Shown one piece after another: positions 48,063 through 60,379 of a stretch of 64,000 nt of DNA. A model generated the notes under the pieces. The model ran no database searches. It worked only from the letters and a program-made list of their open reading frames with translations, and had not been told where the DNA came from. Origin of the DNA: Gnetum montanum (lineage: Eukaryota; Streptophyta; Gnetopsida; Gnetales; Gnetaceae); contig MNCI01019120.1 of NCBI GenBank assembly GCA_015680685.1, positions 71,155 through 135,154 of the forward strand. Reading direction: 5' to 3'. Made by a program: the position numbers and the translations under genes. The stretch's first letter is position 1; every line of letters starts with the position of its first letter.

Positions 48063-49450
48063 GTTGAAATTTCTATAGATATGATAAGCTTGAAGAAAAC
48101 ATTTTCCAAGGTGTTTAAGGGGGAACTGGATGGACTACCACCAAAAAGGAATGTACAACATCATATTAACTTCACCCCTTATGCTACCATTCCAAATGAG
48201 AGAGTTGACCAAATGGAACCAAATCAAAGGATTGAATTGCAAAGGTAAGTAGATGAATTACTTGCAAATGGCTTCATGAAGGAATCTATTTCACCTTCTG
48301 TAGTTCTAGTGGTGCTAGTGACAAAGAAGTACATTGAGGAACAAAGGATGTGCATTGATTCTAGAATACTGAATAGAATAACAATGAGATATAAGTTTTT
48401 TATTCCAAGATGAATGATATCCTTGATGTCCTTATCAATGTTGAAATCTTTAGTAAAATTTATTTAAAGAGTGGCTACAGTCAAATTAGAATCAAACCTA
48501 GTGATGAGTGGAAGGTAGCTTTCAAGACACTGAATGGATTATTTGAGTTGTTAATGATGCCATTTGGGCTCACGAATGCACCTACTAGATTCAGGAGATT
48601 GATTCATGATGTATTGAAAAACTTGATTGGTAAGTATTGTATTGTCTTTTTTGACAATATTTTGGTATATATCTCTAATGAGAAAGGGCACTTGGTATAT
48701 ATCTTAAGTTGGAAAAGGCATAACTAGTAATCAAGTGAAGAAAATTTATTTCTTCAAGAGAGATATCATATATTTGGGGCACGTGATTTTTAAAAACTAG
48801 ATTCAAATGAAAGATACCAAGGTTAAGGATTTTAGGAATTGGCCAACTCCTAAGAATGCTTGGAAAGTGAAATCATTTCTTGGTTTAGTAGGTTTTTATA
48901 AATGGTTAATCAAAAACTTTAATGGTATTTCATGGTTTATGCTTTCTTTGTTGAAGAAAAATAAAGAGTTTAGGTGGGATAATGAAATCCAAGGGAGCTT
49001 TAACTTATTGAAAGCAAAGATTACAAATGAACCAATGCTTGCAATTCTAGATTTTAAGAAGCTTTTTGAAGTAGAGATGGATGCAAGTGGATTTTCCATT
49101 AGTGGGATACTTTCACAAGAAGGTAGGCCTATTTCTTTCTTTTATAAAAAATTGAATGAGTCAAGCTAAAAATATAGCATATATGAAAAGGAGTTGTATG
49201 TTACTTTTCAAACAATCAAGCAATAAAGGCCTTACTTTTTGCCCAAGAAGTTCAACTTGATGATGGATTTAAAAGCACTTCAATTTCTAAATTCAAAAAT
49301 GAAGTTGAGTACAAAGCACATGAAACAAATTTTATAGTTGTAAGAATTCAATTTTGTATTGAAGCACAAAAGTTACAAAGCCAATGTGATGGCTAATGCA
49401 TTATCTAGGATGTATGTGGTGAATTTTAGTGTATCACATGTTAAAGGTAT
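48063..49450 (+). pseudogene. Chromovirus reverse transcriptase and RNase H
   Basis: RT begins with 'LPPKRNVQHHINFTPYATIP', then 'SGYSQIRIKPSDEWKVAFKT' (48472-48530) and 'MPFGLTNAPTRFRRLIHDVL'. The catalytic loop reads 'FFDNILVYI' at 48647-48673 (second Asp to Asn, so inactive). Downstream 'FLGLVGFYKWLIKNFNGISW' and the RNase H 'EVEMDASGFSISGILSQEGR' (49071-49130) follow, ending with 'ANVMANALSRM', the DALSR motif. Several frames and stops are needed to read through. Confidence 0.85.
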
Positions 49451-49559
49451 GGGTTATTTTGCTTCTTTGTATGAGCATGATGATGATTTTGGGTAGGTTT
49501 TAAGAAGTCTCAAAGAGTCATTGATGAGTAAGATAGATTAGTGGAGGGACTATCATATT

Positions 49560-49683
49560 CAAGATTAGTTGTTATTTAGGAATGGAAGGGTATGTATTTG
49601 TAATTATGATTTTAGGAAAAAGACTTTGTTTGAAAAAAAATTGTAGTGGTATTGTAGGTCACATACATAGGGATAAAACATTG
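49560..49683 (+). pseudogene. Chromovirus integrase, N-terminal part (split)
   Basis: 'LLFRNGRVCI' and then 'SGIVGHIHRDKTL' match the start of the integrase zinc finger (H-SGG..GH.GRDKT). The coding sequence is cut at the CATTG duplication (49679-49683) by the nested element. It resumes in the same frame at 56022, after the second CATTG (56017-56021). Confidence 0.8.
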
Positions 49684-50532
49684 CGATGAATTTTGTTTTG
49701 CATAGGCCTCAATATTGGATCCCCAATATCGAAGCATAAGTGATGATATTAGATACCTGATATTGTGGGGTCTATTTTTGCCTATAAATATGTGTTCACA
49801 CACCATGTATTTGGAATCTTTTGGTTATGTTGTAGCTAGACTCTTGCAATTTTATTTAGTGGTCTTAGAGAATAGTTAGTGAGTGTCCATAGTATGCATC
49901 AGAGTTAGTTGTACAATGTCTTATTCAAGTGGTAATATACCTGGACACATTCCATGAACAGTAATAAGATCGAGATTGATTCTCATCCATTGCAGCACTT
50001 TGAGTTAGATTAAATTTTCTTTCCATGTAAATTAACTGTACATGTACTTAGTTAATATTAACATTTCCATGCATATTAATCAATTTGTAGAATGAGCATG
50101 ACCAGTTTAGAGTGTAAACACATATTTGCTTGGTAATCCCAGTAGTGTTATTACTTGGTTCACCCAGTAGCATAGGGCTTGGTAATCCTAGTACTAGATA
50201 CATGAGTTTAGAACATATACGGAAAGCTAGAAATGGACACTCATCACCTGTAGGCTAGTTTAGACTTTATCTTTTCATTGTTAATTAGATTAAATAATTA
50301 ATTTCTCTATTATTGTTAGGAGTAACATAAGGCTAGAACATCAACAATCATATGCTTCACTTTGTACTAAAACATATGTGATAATGCTACCACTAGTCTA
50401 AGTGGAAAGACAACAAACTACGATAATGGCATAATGATGTCACAACTAGTCCCATCCATGGAATTCAACTAGATTGTGCATGAACACTTGTGATTCATAT
50501 GGTTGGGCATAGGAAGTACCTGTCACTCATCA
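49684..50532 (+). repeat. Nested element, 5' LTR
   Basis: It starts CGATGAATTTTGTTTTG (first base changed from T as judged from the 3' LTR TGATTAATCATGTTTTG) and ends ACTCATCA. A TATAAATA box lies at 49793-49800. Confidence 0.85.
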
Positions 50533-50533
50533 T

Positions 50534-50551
50534 TGGTGTCATTGCTAGGGA
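50534..50551 (+). promoter_or_regulatory. Nested element, primer-binding site
   Basis: 'TGGTGTCATTGCTAGGGA' equals the Athila-type site TGGCGCCGTTGCCGGGGA with only C-to-T or G-to-A changes. It starts one base after the LTR. Confidence 0.8.
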
Positions 50552-50657
50552 TGGTGCTAGTTATCTAGATTAGTTATATTATACATGATCATTGTAAAAG
50601 TGTTAATGATTTATCTTTTAGATAATATTAATATTTTAAATTAGACACATTAAAACC

Positions 50658-52250
50658 ATGTCTTCTTCACATAGGGTTAATAATGCATCATATGATAAAA
50701 ACACTAGTAGGAAAAATGATAGGTTCTATACTAAAGAGAATTGGAGTGAACAACCTCAAGTAGGGGTTTCCTATGCTCATTTAGACCCTTACTACACTCA
50801 AATACTATGTTCAATTAATGTAGACAATCCCATAGGAGATGTAGTAAGTCCTAGAATAAGGAGGGCCTCAAGGCCTAAGACCTCCTCCAAACCTAGAAGA
50901 GATAAATCAATGGACAATAGGAGGAGATATAGCATCCATGGAAATTCTTCCAATTCCTCATCTTCATCTTTCACTTCAACGTCTAGTTTTGATGAAGATG
51001 AACATAGGTATAGAGATAGAGCTCCACTAAGGGATTAGGATGAAGATAGAAATAGAAATAGACAAGATCATCAAAGTGAGCATAGATGAGATCATCATAA
51101 TTAGATAAATAGAAATAAAAATCATCACCATGACATGTTTGATGATGATTGGCTACTCGAAGCATGACGCAAATTAGGGAGGTAGTTCAAATACTCTGAA
51201 GGCATCAAAGTGATAGTAACATCAAATAGAATGATATGGAAAACATTCCTAAATTTATGGGAGGCTATAATTCTAATCCACAACATCATTTAGAAGCCTT
51301 CCATGATGCTTGCACCTTGTAAAATATAGAACGTATGTGGTAAAAGCTTAAGCTCTTCCCTAGAACACAATTAGATGAGGCTAAAAGTTGGTATAGATCA
51401 TTGGAACTAGATTCAATCCACTGATGGTCCACAATGCTAGAAATTTTCAATGAAAAATATCAAACCTATGCAAGAGTGTCCAACTTGAGAAAAGAAATCC
51501 AAGGATGGAATTAAAAAAATCATGAACCCTTGGATGTGGTCTTGGATAGATACTATTTGATACTACATAGATGTCCTAGCCATGATTTCCCTCAAAAATA
51601 TCAACTTTTCCACATCATAGATGGGCTTCATAATCAAATGAGGGAGACCCTTGGGATTTATGCCTAAGGTTAGTTATATGAAATGAAAGTCCATCAAAAA
51701 TAAAGGTTAATCGTGTAGGTGGTGAAAGAAGAAGGAGATCTATGTAAATGAGAGAATGTATAGGAATACAACTGGGACCTAGCTCTTCAAAAGAAGAGGG
51801 TCCATATTTATGATGAGGAAAAGGAGGCTACTCTCGATGAGGTGAATTCACAACAAATCTTATCAATACAAAATTCTATTGACAAGATTGAAGTAAGGAT
51901 AGATAAGATGTGGGAGTTGATGAACAAAAAAGTTACAACTTCCATGAACACCATAAGGGGGAAGAGTATTACAATAAGAATCAAATGATCAAAATAAGAA
52001 GGGGAAAAAGAATCATAAAATAAGAAGGAACACTTATTGGCAAAAAGGAAAAATGGTTGTAGGTGAAGAGGCCATAGACTCAACCATAGAAGAGGATGAT
52101 GGATGTGACATCTACCTGTATGACCATCCAAAGGGATATTGCCTAGTCATGTTACATCTACATGAGTATTGGACTTTTTCTTTGAATCCCAAGTTCATAC
52201 AAAAGCAAATGCCTAGCAAATTACCTATTTCAGATGATAATTAAAGATAG
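50658..52250 (+). pseudogene. Nested element, gag
   Basis: The first 126 codons are open: a serine- and arginine-rich N-terminus ('GNSSNSSSSSFTSTSSFDED' near 50940). After a stop, the gag core reads 'NIPKFMGGYNSNPQHHLEAF' (about 51240), 'FPRTQLDEAKSWYRSLELDS' (about 51355-51415) and 'RYYLILHRCPSHDFPQKYQL' (about 51550-51605). A knuckle at 52104-52142 reads C-D-I-Y-L-Y-D-H-P-K-G-Y-C. This follows Athila/Tat gag ('IP.F.G...EDPY.HL..F', 'W...L', 'R....CPHH'). In-frame stops inactivate it. Confidence 0.75.
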
Positions 52251-55146
52251 TCCTACACTACCCTTACTGCCAACCAAACCCATAGGGATATTATGTTCAA
52301 CAACTTATTTTCCCAACTAGTTCTACTTTCGCTAGCTCAAATCACTACTACCACTCTCTTGAATATCATCAACCTACAACATCTTCTATAGGATCACCAC
52401 CTCATGCCCCTTACCCTCTACCATATCCATACTATTCTCATACTTTCCTCCATCACATGTCACCACCAACAACACAAGAAAGTTTGGCACCATAACATCA
52501 ATGGAACAATGCCACTTGTGTTATGAACATACACAAAAATGATAAGGCTAATAGATCTCCACCACAACCTTGGAAACATCCTTTCATTAGGATATTTCCC
52601 ACATGTGATTACAAAATCCACATAAGGCCAATTTGCTGAAACACCCTTCCTCTCTAGAACAATGTCTCTTGATCATATTCAAAAGCCAACAACCATCACC
52701 ACTCCAACATAAAACATAAATGATAAACCTATCACTGTGGAGGGACAAAAATCTCCATGCATCACTAATAATGATAAAGGGTGTAGTTGTGGGCTAGAAT
52801 TTCAAAATATTAACACAACTCCTATTCCAATCCACCATAAAGTTTAGACACAAGTGTGTGAGCAAAAAGTAGTCTATGCAGTAGCCACTAAACCAAAAGA
52901 CACCCAGTGGCTTGGAAATGAGAATATAAAACTATTTCAAAGAAGCATGAAACTAGCCAAACCATGTATTAGTTCTTGTCATGGTTGAGAGCTTAGTTAT
53001 GGGATAGATGCTCCATCCTAAATCAAGAACTAATAAGTATTTTTCATCTTTTTTTTACAATTTTTTTATCATTTCCCTATTTCTTTTTATATTTTCTAAT
53101 TTTTAATATGTTTTCCATTTCTTGTTATTTTCTTCTTTTCTCTATAATTTTCTCTTTTCTTGAGTCATTTTATTTATTCTATATGAATGTCTTTTATGTT
53201 TTTTTTTTAATGATATTGCAAAGTCATGATGCATAAGTCAATGCTATGTGTTGGGTTTTTGTGCTATGCTATCAAGATGATTTGGCAAGTAATTGTGTGA
53301 AGTAGTGAGATCACCTCATTCATCCCTCTAGTTCTCTAAATAAAATGTTCTTTTGTCATGAAAGTAATTTGGTTCTTCTTTCATGAAACTAAAATTCATC
53401 AATGATCATTGTAACTTAAAGAAAGAGGAACAACCAAGTGAAAATGAAAAGGGTGCAACCTCAAGAAGATTTTTTGGGTTCTCTTCTTACCTTCCTTTAT
53501 GTGATTTATGACTCCTCAAGAAATTTATCATGACTCCACTATCGACCAATAAACAAAAAGCTAAAAGTCATTGCATGGTCTAGTTTCCATCCAAAATCAT
53601 AAAAATATAAAATCCAAAAAATTCATCTGGATTCAAAGCACAACACTTAGACAAAATAATGGGAAACAAGCACTAGGTATGAGCCTGGAAAGACATTTTA
53701 CTCATGTTGGAAGGCTCCCCCTCTAACTAAGGTCCTTTCTCTCTTTTTCTCTTTTCTTCTCTTTCTGGAGTGATGATTGTTCTTTGTGATGGTTGTGGAC
53801 TTATGATGATTAGTAGGAAGGAACACATCAATGCGAGGTTACTATTAATGGTATGGACTTGGTTTGAAACTTGAAAAGATAGGTATGTTGGTTATTTTAA
53901 TCACATTTTTCGCAAGAGCCTATTGCAGACATGGTAAAGCACCTTACATCCTGATCTCTACAATCCCTTCTCATCCCATTCATTCACTTCATTACTACAT
54001 ACAATTATAAGCCTTTTGGTTTTGTGTAGTATAGTGCAACATCCTAACCAAGGTAGTTTTGTATTATTTGGAATAAAGACATGATGTACATTTAACTTCT
54101 AAGGTGCCCATGAACATCTCTAGAAGTGGTTATGCAAAGGCATTATGGTAGAAGCTTGCTTTGGGGAGGATCCACTTGCATAACTTTTGTTGATCATAGC
54201 TTTGAACTAACCTTCAGATCTTTTAGAACATTAGTGATGTTTTCTCAAAATTCATGCATGATTTTTGGACTACTTCTCATGCATTCCATTAATTTTTCCT
54301 ACTTTTCTATTTTTATATCCATTAATACTTCTTGATCATCCTCTAAATCATACCTTCGATTTTCAATTATTTGAAAACTTGCATGCTTTCAGAACTACAC
54401 TTATTAGTTATGAGGCTTAGGGATATCTACTCTAAAATTTTTGAAATTTTTCCAACATCTTATTTTCAAACATTGTGGTAACTAATAGTAATTAACAAAA
54501 ATAAGGTGAATAACTTAATGATTTTAGTTACCTTATAGCCTTGGGCATAGTACGCTCTCATCACCTTATGCTTAAATGCAAACTAACGATTTCAAAAGGG
54601 TTAATTATTAAGGAAAATTTACTAATACTAATGTTGATCCTTTGGTGACTACAAGTGCTGCTAAAAGAAATTGCTAAGGAAGAAGATCTTTTGCTAGGCA
54701 TGAAAATGAAGCTAGGAGAGGGACAATGGAGGATATGCCCATGGATAAATAGTAGCACATACAAGATAACGGCTCAAACATTGCATGATTACTCAATTCA
54801 TAAAATGATGAAAAGAAAATTCAATCCATCCTTCAAGAACATTTTGCATAATCAGAGAAGCATCAACATAATAATCAAGCTTGGAGGTTTTCTACCACTA
54901 GTGACAGTAAGAAGAATCATCTTCAGTAGATTTTTGAATATCTCTACAAATTTTGTAATCTTCAATGTTTGTCTATTCTTTTTCCACTTTGTCATTTTTT
55001 CTACATCCACTTGAATAAAATTTTGTAATGCAACACTTAGATTTAGTTAATAGTTAGAGTTAGTCAATAATCCCATCCCTTCCAAATATTTTTTTTAAGG
55101 AACTTGTTCCTCCTTTTGTTCACTTGAGGACAAGTTTTCATTTAGT
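52251..55146 (+). other. Nested element, non-coding or unrecognised 3' half
   Basis: No pol domain could be read in any frame. A proline/tyrosine-rich continuation of gag runs to about 52620. A short unknown peptide with 'VATKPKDTQWLGNENIKLFQ' and 'RSMKLAKPCISSCHG' follows (about 52880-52985). After it come pyrimidine-rich tracts (53050-53210, 53730-53770) and AT-rich DNA. An open stretch at 54655-55014 has no similarity I recognise. Confidence 0.6.
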
Positions 55147-55156
55147 CGTGGGGGTA
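55147..55156 (+). promoter_or_regulatory. Nested element, polypurine tract
   Basis: 'CGTGGGGGTA' lies immediately before the 3' LTR and is preceded by 'CACTTGAGGACAAG' (about 55121-55134). That combination is typical of the end of Athila/Tat internal regions. Confidence 0.75.
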
Positions 55157-56016
55157 TGATTAATCATGTTTTGACTAGGCCTTGATATTGGATCCTTGAT
55201 ATCGAAGCACAAGTGACGATACCAGATACCTAATATGGTGGGATCTATTTTTACCTATAAATATTCATGCGCCACTATGTATTTAGCATCTTTTGATCGT
55301 TTTTTAGCTAGACTCTTGCAGTTTTATTCCTTAGTCTTAGAGAATAGTCAATGAGTGCTTGCAATGTGGATCTATGTTAGTTGTACTATGTGTTATTCAA
55401 GTGGCAATGTACCTAGAAACATTCCAAGAATGGCAATAAGATCAAGATTGATTATCATCCATTGCATCACTTTGACTTAGATTAAATTTACTTTGCATGC
55501 AATTTTACTTTACATGTACTTAGTTAATATTTATGTTTCCATGCATATTAATCAATTGGTGGAATGAGTGTGACCAATTTCAAGTATAAACATGTATTCA
55601 CTTCATAATCCTAGAAGCTTTATTGCTTAGTTCACCCAATAGCATAGCACTTGATAATCCCAATGGTGGATACATGGGTTTAGGATGTGTACCGAAAGCT
55701 AAGAACAAACACTCATCACCTATAGGCTACTTTAGACGTTATCTTTTCATTTTTCATTAGATTAAATAATTAATTTCTCTATTATCGTTAGGAGTAGCAT
55801 AAGGCCAAAACAACATGAATAATCATATGTCTCACTTTGGACTAAACCATACGTGACAATGCTACTACCACTAGTCCAAGTGGGAACACAACAAACTACA
55901 ACCAAGGCATAATGATCTAGGTGCCATAACTAGTCGCATCCATAGAATTTGATTGAATTATGCATGAACAATTTTGATTCATATGGTTATGCATAGGGGG
56001 TACACACCACTCATCA
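55157..56016 (+). repeat. Nested element, 3' LTR
   Basis: It starts TGATTAATCATG and ends ACTCATCA, collinear with 49684-50532 throughout. A TATAAATA box lies at 55256-55263. Confidence 0.85.
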
Positions 56017-56021
56017 CATTG

Positions 56022-57250
56022 GAATTTATGGGTAGGCACTATCTTTTTCTTGGTATTATAACCAAAGTTTAAAATTTTTTGAAGGAGTGCTTGACATGTC
56101 AAAAGTACAAAAGAGGTAAAGGGGTGGATGAACACTATAAGCCTTTTCTAATTCCCAAGGGTCCATGGGAAAGTATGTAAATGGACTTTGTGAGTGGTAT
56201 TCCAAAGACCAAAAGTGGAAATGATGCAATTTATTATTTTGGATAGGTTCTTTAAGATGATACATTTTATTCCATATTAGAGGGTGAGTCATGCTTCTCA
56301 TGTTGCAAATTTATCTTTCCACCATGTTGTGATGTTACATGAAATTCTTTTGAATACTATTAGTGACAGAGACTCTAAGTTCACAAGTCATTTTTGGGGA
56401 TTCTTTTAAAAACTTTTAGGGATAAAGTTAAATTTTTCTAGTACATATCATTCACAATCTAATTACCAAATGAAGGTGATGAATAAATCATCGTTAAACA
56501 TATTAATATGTTTGCATGATGGGACATATAAACAAGTAGGAGAACTTTTTGTGTCATCTTGAGTTTTCATATAATAGTTATTTTCATGTTGCTATTTGAA
56601 AAAGCCCATTTGAGGTGAACTATGATTTTTGTCCAAAGATGGTGAATGCTTTATAAAGCTTGATATTAAAGCTCAACTTAATGTTTATTTTGTGCAAGAG
56701 ATGAGGGATCTCTATGCATAAGTAAAATCAAATCTTGATAAGATGGCTGAAGAGAGAGTTCTCCAGAGGAATGAGGGCAAACAAAAGTCTAATTTTATTA
56801 TTGGTGACTTAGTTTGGATGCACTTGAAGAAGAAATAGTTAAGAAGTGCTAATTTATCTAAATTGAAAGCCAAGAAGATGACACCTTTCAAAGTCAAGGC
56901 TAAAATTAATGATAATTCTTTTGAGATTGATTTACCAAATGATGTTAGTATGTACTTTTTAAAAATATTTCAAATCTTGTGCACTATCATGGATCCACTG
57001 ATGAGAAGGCCATACAAGATAGCATCAATGAGTTGAAGGGGGATATTGATCGATTCAAGCATTTGAAGGAGAGGAAGGAAATCATATTCAAGAGGAGGAA
57101 AGCTTCTACCACTCAGGGAATCAAGAGGAATGAATATTTAATTCATTAGAAGGAGTAGTCCGCTCATGATGCTCTATGAGTCCATGAGACCAAACTTCAA
57201 GAGTGGGGGATTACTTCAATCCCTACTTCCTTATTTCCATGCACTCATTT
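56022..57250 (+). pseudogene. Chromovirus integrase, C-terminal part, and chromodomain
   Basis: It resumes in the frame of 49683. 'KECLTCQKYKRGKGVDEHYK' (about 56080-56140) supplies the second half of the zinc finger, then 'PFLIPKGPWESM*MDFVSGI' with the first catalytic Asp. 'SDRDSKFTSHFWGFF' (about 56362-56405) has the second; the Glu position reads Lys in 'QMKVMNKSS' (about 56468-56494). The C-terminal domain has 'TPFKVKAKINDNSFEIDLP' (56882-56938). Residues from 'KEIIFKRRKASTTQGIKRN' through 'EYLIH*KE*SAHDAL*VHE' (57077-57190) fit a chromodomain whose Trp codons became stops. A purine-rich tract 'GAAGAGTGGAAGA' precedes the LTR. Confidence 0.8.
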
Positions 57251-57265
57251 TTGAAGAGTGGAAGA

Positions 57266-57484
57266 TGTAGTATAGGGACATCTCTTTACATCCTCTTATT
57301 TCTCCCTACGTGTGTGTTTGTAGGTATTGGACACTAGAGAGACATCTTGAAGGGCTAGAAGACATCTTGGTTGAAGCCTATGAGTGACAAGAGATGTCTA
57401 GAGATTAGAGGAGACATCTTACTATTTAGACTAATGTCTTGGACAAGAAATCTCAACTAAGAATAAGATGTCTCAGGTGAGATG
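57266..57484 (+). mobile_element. Chromovirus 3' LTR, first part
   Basis: It begins 'TGTAGTATAGGGACATC' and matches 45149-45400 of the 5' LTR, including the start of the 'GACATCTT' cluster. It is cut at AGATG (57480-57484). Confidence 0.8.
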
Positions 57485-57888
57485 TGTTGGCGATCGTTTG
57501 GGACGCGACCGCCAACGAGTGTCCTCGAATAAGATTTAGGTGCTTGCTGGTCTTCTGGCAAGACCAAGGCCCATATACCTCCAAATAGACTCAATAGTTA
57601 ATGTGGGTATGTGTGTGTGTTGTTGCAGTGTGCGGTTGTGAAAAATGAAATGATTGTGTTGCGTGTAAACTACAAATGACTTATCTTAAAGAGATTCAGC
57701 CAACTTTGCCAAGCACTGTGAGTTGTTGAGAGTTCCTATTTTTTTTAATTACCTAATCTATGTGATCCTTATAATAACTACTTGTAACCAATAAAATTTT
57801 GCAAAAACATTTGAGCACAACTCCATGAATCTACTTCTAATTTTCCCTAGAGAAAGAGATAGTTCCATAAGAAAACTAGAAATAGAGC

Positions 57889-57897
57889 NNNNNNNNN
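57889..57897. other. Short assembly gap (9 N)
   Basis: Nine N inside the CpG-rich insertion. Confidence 0.99.
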
Positions 57898-58859
57898 AGA
57901 CTTGACAATTTCTGATTGAAATACCACAGAGATTCTCTTTAAAGATAAAAGAAGCTATTATGGTCCCATCAAAATACCAAATATTTTCTAAATCCTCTTG
58001 ACTATTGAATCGTTCAACGACTTGACTACAAATAGAGGCTCTCTTACAACAATCTCAATAGTGGTTCTTATACATTGCACAATAATAAAATTTACTACTA
58101 AAATGCTCTTTAAGGCTTTCAAACACAAGTGCTTCTATGGCAAAATTTTAATAGAAATCTTATATTATGCAACAAGAAACAATAAGAGCAATTTAAAAAT
58201 CCCAAAATTACTTGCCAAGCATGATACTATCTAAACCACTAGCTAAAAAATTTAAATAAAATAAAAAATAATAAGCATAACTCACAGGACAATGAAAAAG
58301 AGGCTGAAATATTTTCTTTAGCAAGTCATCTTACAAGAAATATTTCACAATTTCTTCTTTACAATGCTCTTCCCAAGAGCCAAGGTGTGTCTCCAAAGTA
58401 AGAGCTCCTAGTAGTCCAATGTGATCCCAAAAGTGTCCCCTTTCTTCTAACCCCTGAAGCCTTTTTATAAGGTTCAAAAGGTAGTTAGGTTTCCCAAAAT
58501 ATCTTTTCTAACTTCTCTCCCAAGTAAGGAAGTCATAACTTGCCCAACTAGTTGGGAGATATTTCCTGCCAATCTAGTTAGGAAGTTATAACTTATACAT
58601 GAAGTTAGGAGAAAATCATGTAGCGTTGGCATGTGTAAATATTACAAATATTTTATAGGCAACAACCTATATAATAATTTTAAAAATAAATCCAAGATCT
58701 CTATATTATAAGAGCTTCATACAATTGTTATTTTATTTTTATTTTACGATTTTAATTACCCACCATGTATAAAGCCTTATTAATTCACTTAGGATAATTA
58801 AATTAATGCTAGGTCTTTAACAAGGGCTCCATGCCATTATTGCATGTGAGAAATTGTTA

Positions 58860-59810
58860 AAATTATCGTTTTGCCACCGGACCATATGAAATTGAAATTT
58901 AATTTTTGTGACTTCAATTTTGTGTGTTCGGGTTTTGTATTTGTCTTCAGCGATCACGGTTTCTTCCAAATAAACTGTGACTCTGATTTATTGGCATTGG
59001 CTAAAACATCTTCTGGTTCTGCTGATTCAGTTGTGCACCTTTCTTGCTGTGTCTTCGTATCTCTACTGTCGCACTCAGTGGATTGGTACGGTGATGACGA
59101 ATGCATTGGCGTCGGGCACTATTGCTGTTTTTGGTAATTTCTGATTACAAGTTCTAGGAGAAAATGACAATTGTGATTTACGTTTCTAACCACCTAAAAT
59201 ATTTGAACTGAGTTCCTAACAGCAATGCCGTTTCTATTTTCTTCATTGTTGGTGGAATGAACTTCGTCTGTTTCTGCCCATATTGCTCAAGGCACGCATA
59301 GCCACGGTGGAGCCCCAAGCGCACAACAGTGAAATTTGCTATCAGGCAAAACAGCGTAGAGGCTGGTAGGGTTTGGTGGTGTGATCATGTGACCGTGCCT
59401 CAGCTGTACGGCGCAGACCTCTACGCAAAACAAGAGCTCGCTGTGCAGAACAAGAGCTTGCTGATGCAGCAGCAGTGCTGGTCGTCGCTGCTCGTGACCT
59501 ACTGCAAGGGATACTATTGATTCAAACCTCCGTCGACGAGCACCAGGATGCTAGGAAAGTATTTCTAGACGTCGATGCCCTCACTGCCTCCATTGCTAGG
59601 GTTTCTGAAGGTGCGACGAAAATTTTTCAGTGAGCGGGTCATAGACATTGAAGCCCTGCTCCGTTCCGCAAGCAAAGCATCCAACATCCTGAATATGCAC
59701 AGAATCCCTGACGTGGCCGTGCAGGAAGAAGACGAGGACGACAAAGATGATAGAGCCGTTAGTTACAATTGTTGTTCCAGTTTTTTTACCTCTATGTTCT
59801 TACATTAATT
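58860..59810 (+). other. CpG-rich gene-like segment inside the insertion
   Basis: GC content and CpG are higher than anywhere else in the window. Plus-strand frames include an open run 59385-59633 with 'AEQELADAAAVLVVAARDLL' and 'QDARKVFLDVDALTASIARV', which looks like amphipathic helix. In a second frame 59575-59808 gives 'FFSERVIDIEALLRSASKAS' followed by an acidic 'EEDEDDKDD'. The two may be one coding exon with a frameshift at about 59630, with a possible donor at 'GAGCC|GTTAGTTAC' (59759). I do not recognise the protein. It could be a captured host gene fragment or a host exon. Confidence 0.4.
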
Positions 59811-60379
59811 TCCTATTTAATCAGTGAAGATATAAACTTGATGGCTATGTGGCAATCTTCTGAGCATGGAATTCTATTACAGCCACAAAATTTTAGATGA
59901 TTCACAGGAGAAATAACTTTACCCTGCACTAGACTGCTAAATTTGCGTTGCTGCAGAGATATGCTTTCCCGAAATGAAATGGATACAAAACCAATTTTAC
60001 TTGAGATGCTCTTTGATTTGCTACATATTCATATCCTATAAATGATGCATATAAAAATTGGACTTCCTCCATAATCCCACTAGACTTTGGTTATGGAAAG
60101 CAGACATTGAGATTATTAGGATATTCATCTGTAAAGCTCAATGTATCATAATATATTTATATATCTATATTACTGCCTTGTGAAATGCAATGCTCAGAGA
60201 TTTATAAGCTTACTATAGGAATGGTGCTCCTATATTATTTTTCTTAGATTAAAAGAATGCTGTTGTTAACTTATTCTTTTCCTCTCAAACTAAAATTTTT
60301 GCCACTTCTCCAAAAACTCTTAACCAATTTTATCATGCCAACATGTTCCATGAAATGGCCAAAATGTACCAACAAGATG

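Larger units (their letters stand above)
49684..56016 (+). mobile_element. Nested gag-only LTR retrotransposon (TR-GAG-like)
   Basis: The element is bounded by direct 5-bp duplications CATTG (49679-49683 and 56017-56021). It has two LTRs (849 and 860 bp), a primer-binding site, gag with zinc knuckle and a polypurine tract, but no protease, RT, RNase H or integrase between them. Gag, primer site and the 'GAGGACAAG...GTGGGGG' 3' end are of Athila/Tat type. It must have relied on enzymes from another element. The two LTRs differ at many positions, so insertion was not recent. Confidence 0.85.
57485..60374. mobile_element. CpG-rich TG..CA insertion, possible solo LTR
   Basis: The 2890-bp insert is bounded by TGTTGG (57485) and CCAACA (60374) and flanked by AGATG duplications (57480-57484, 60375-60379). 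TG..CA ends, a short terminal inverted repeat and a 5-bp duplication are the hallmarks of LTR retrotransposon integration. I see no internal long direct repeat and no gag or pol, so it may be a solo LTR or a non-autonomous element. The 5' end can form a hairpin: GTTGGCGATCG (57486-57496) with CGACCGCCAAC (57506-57516). Base composition differs from its surroundings, with many CpG sites at 59280-59720. Confidence 0.65.

Noticed and set aside
57485-60374. DNA transposon with terminal inverted repeats
   Set aside because: The inverted repeat is only six bases with TG..CA ends and a 5-bp duplication, which fits LTR-type integration better; no transposase is visible.
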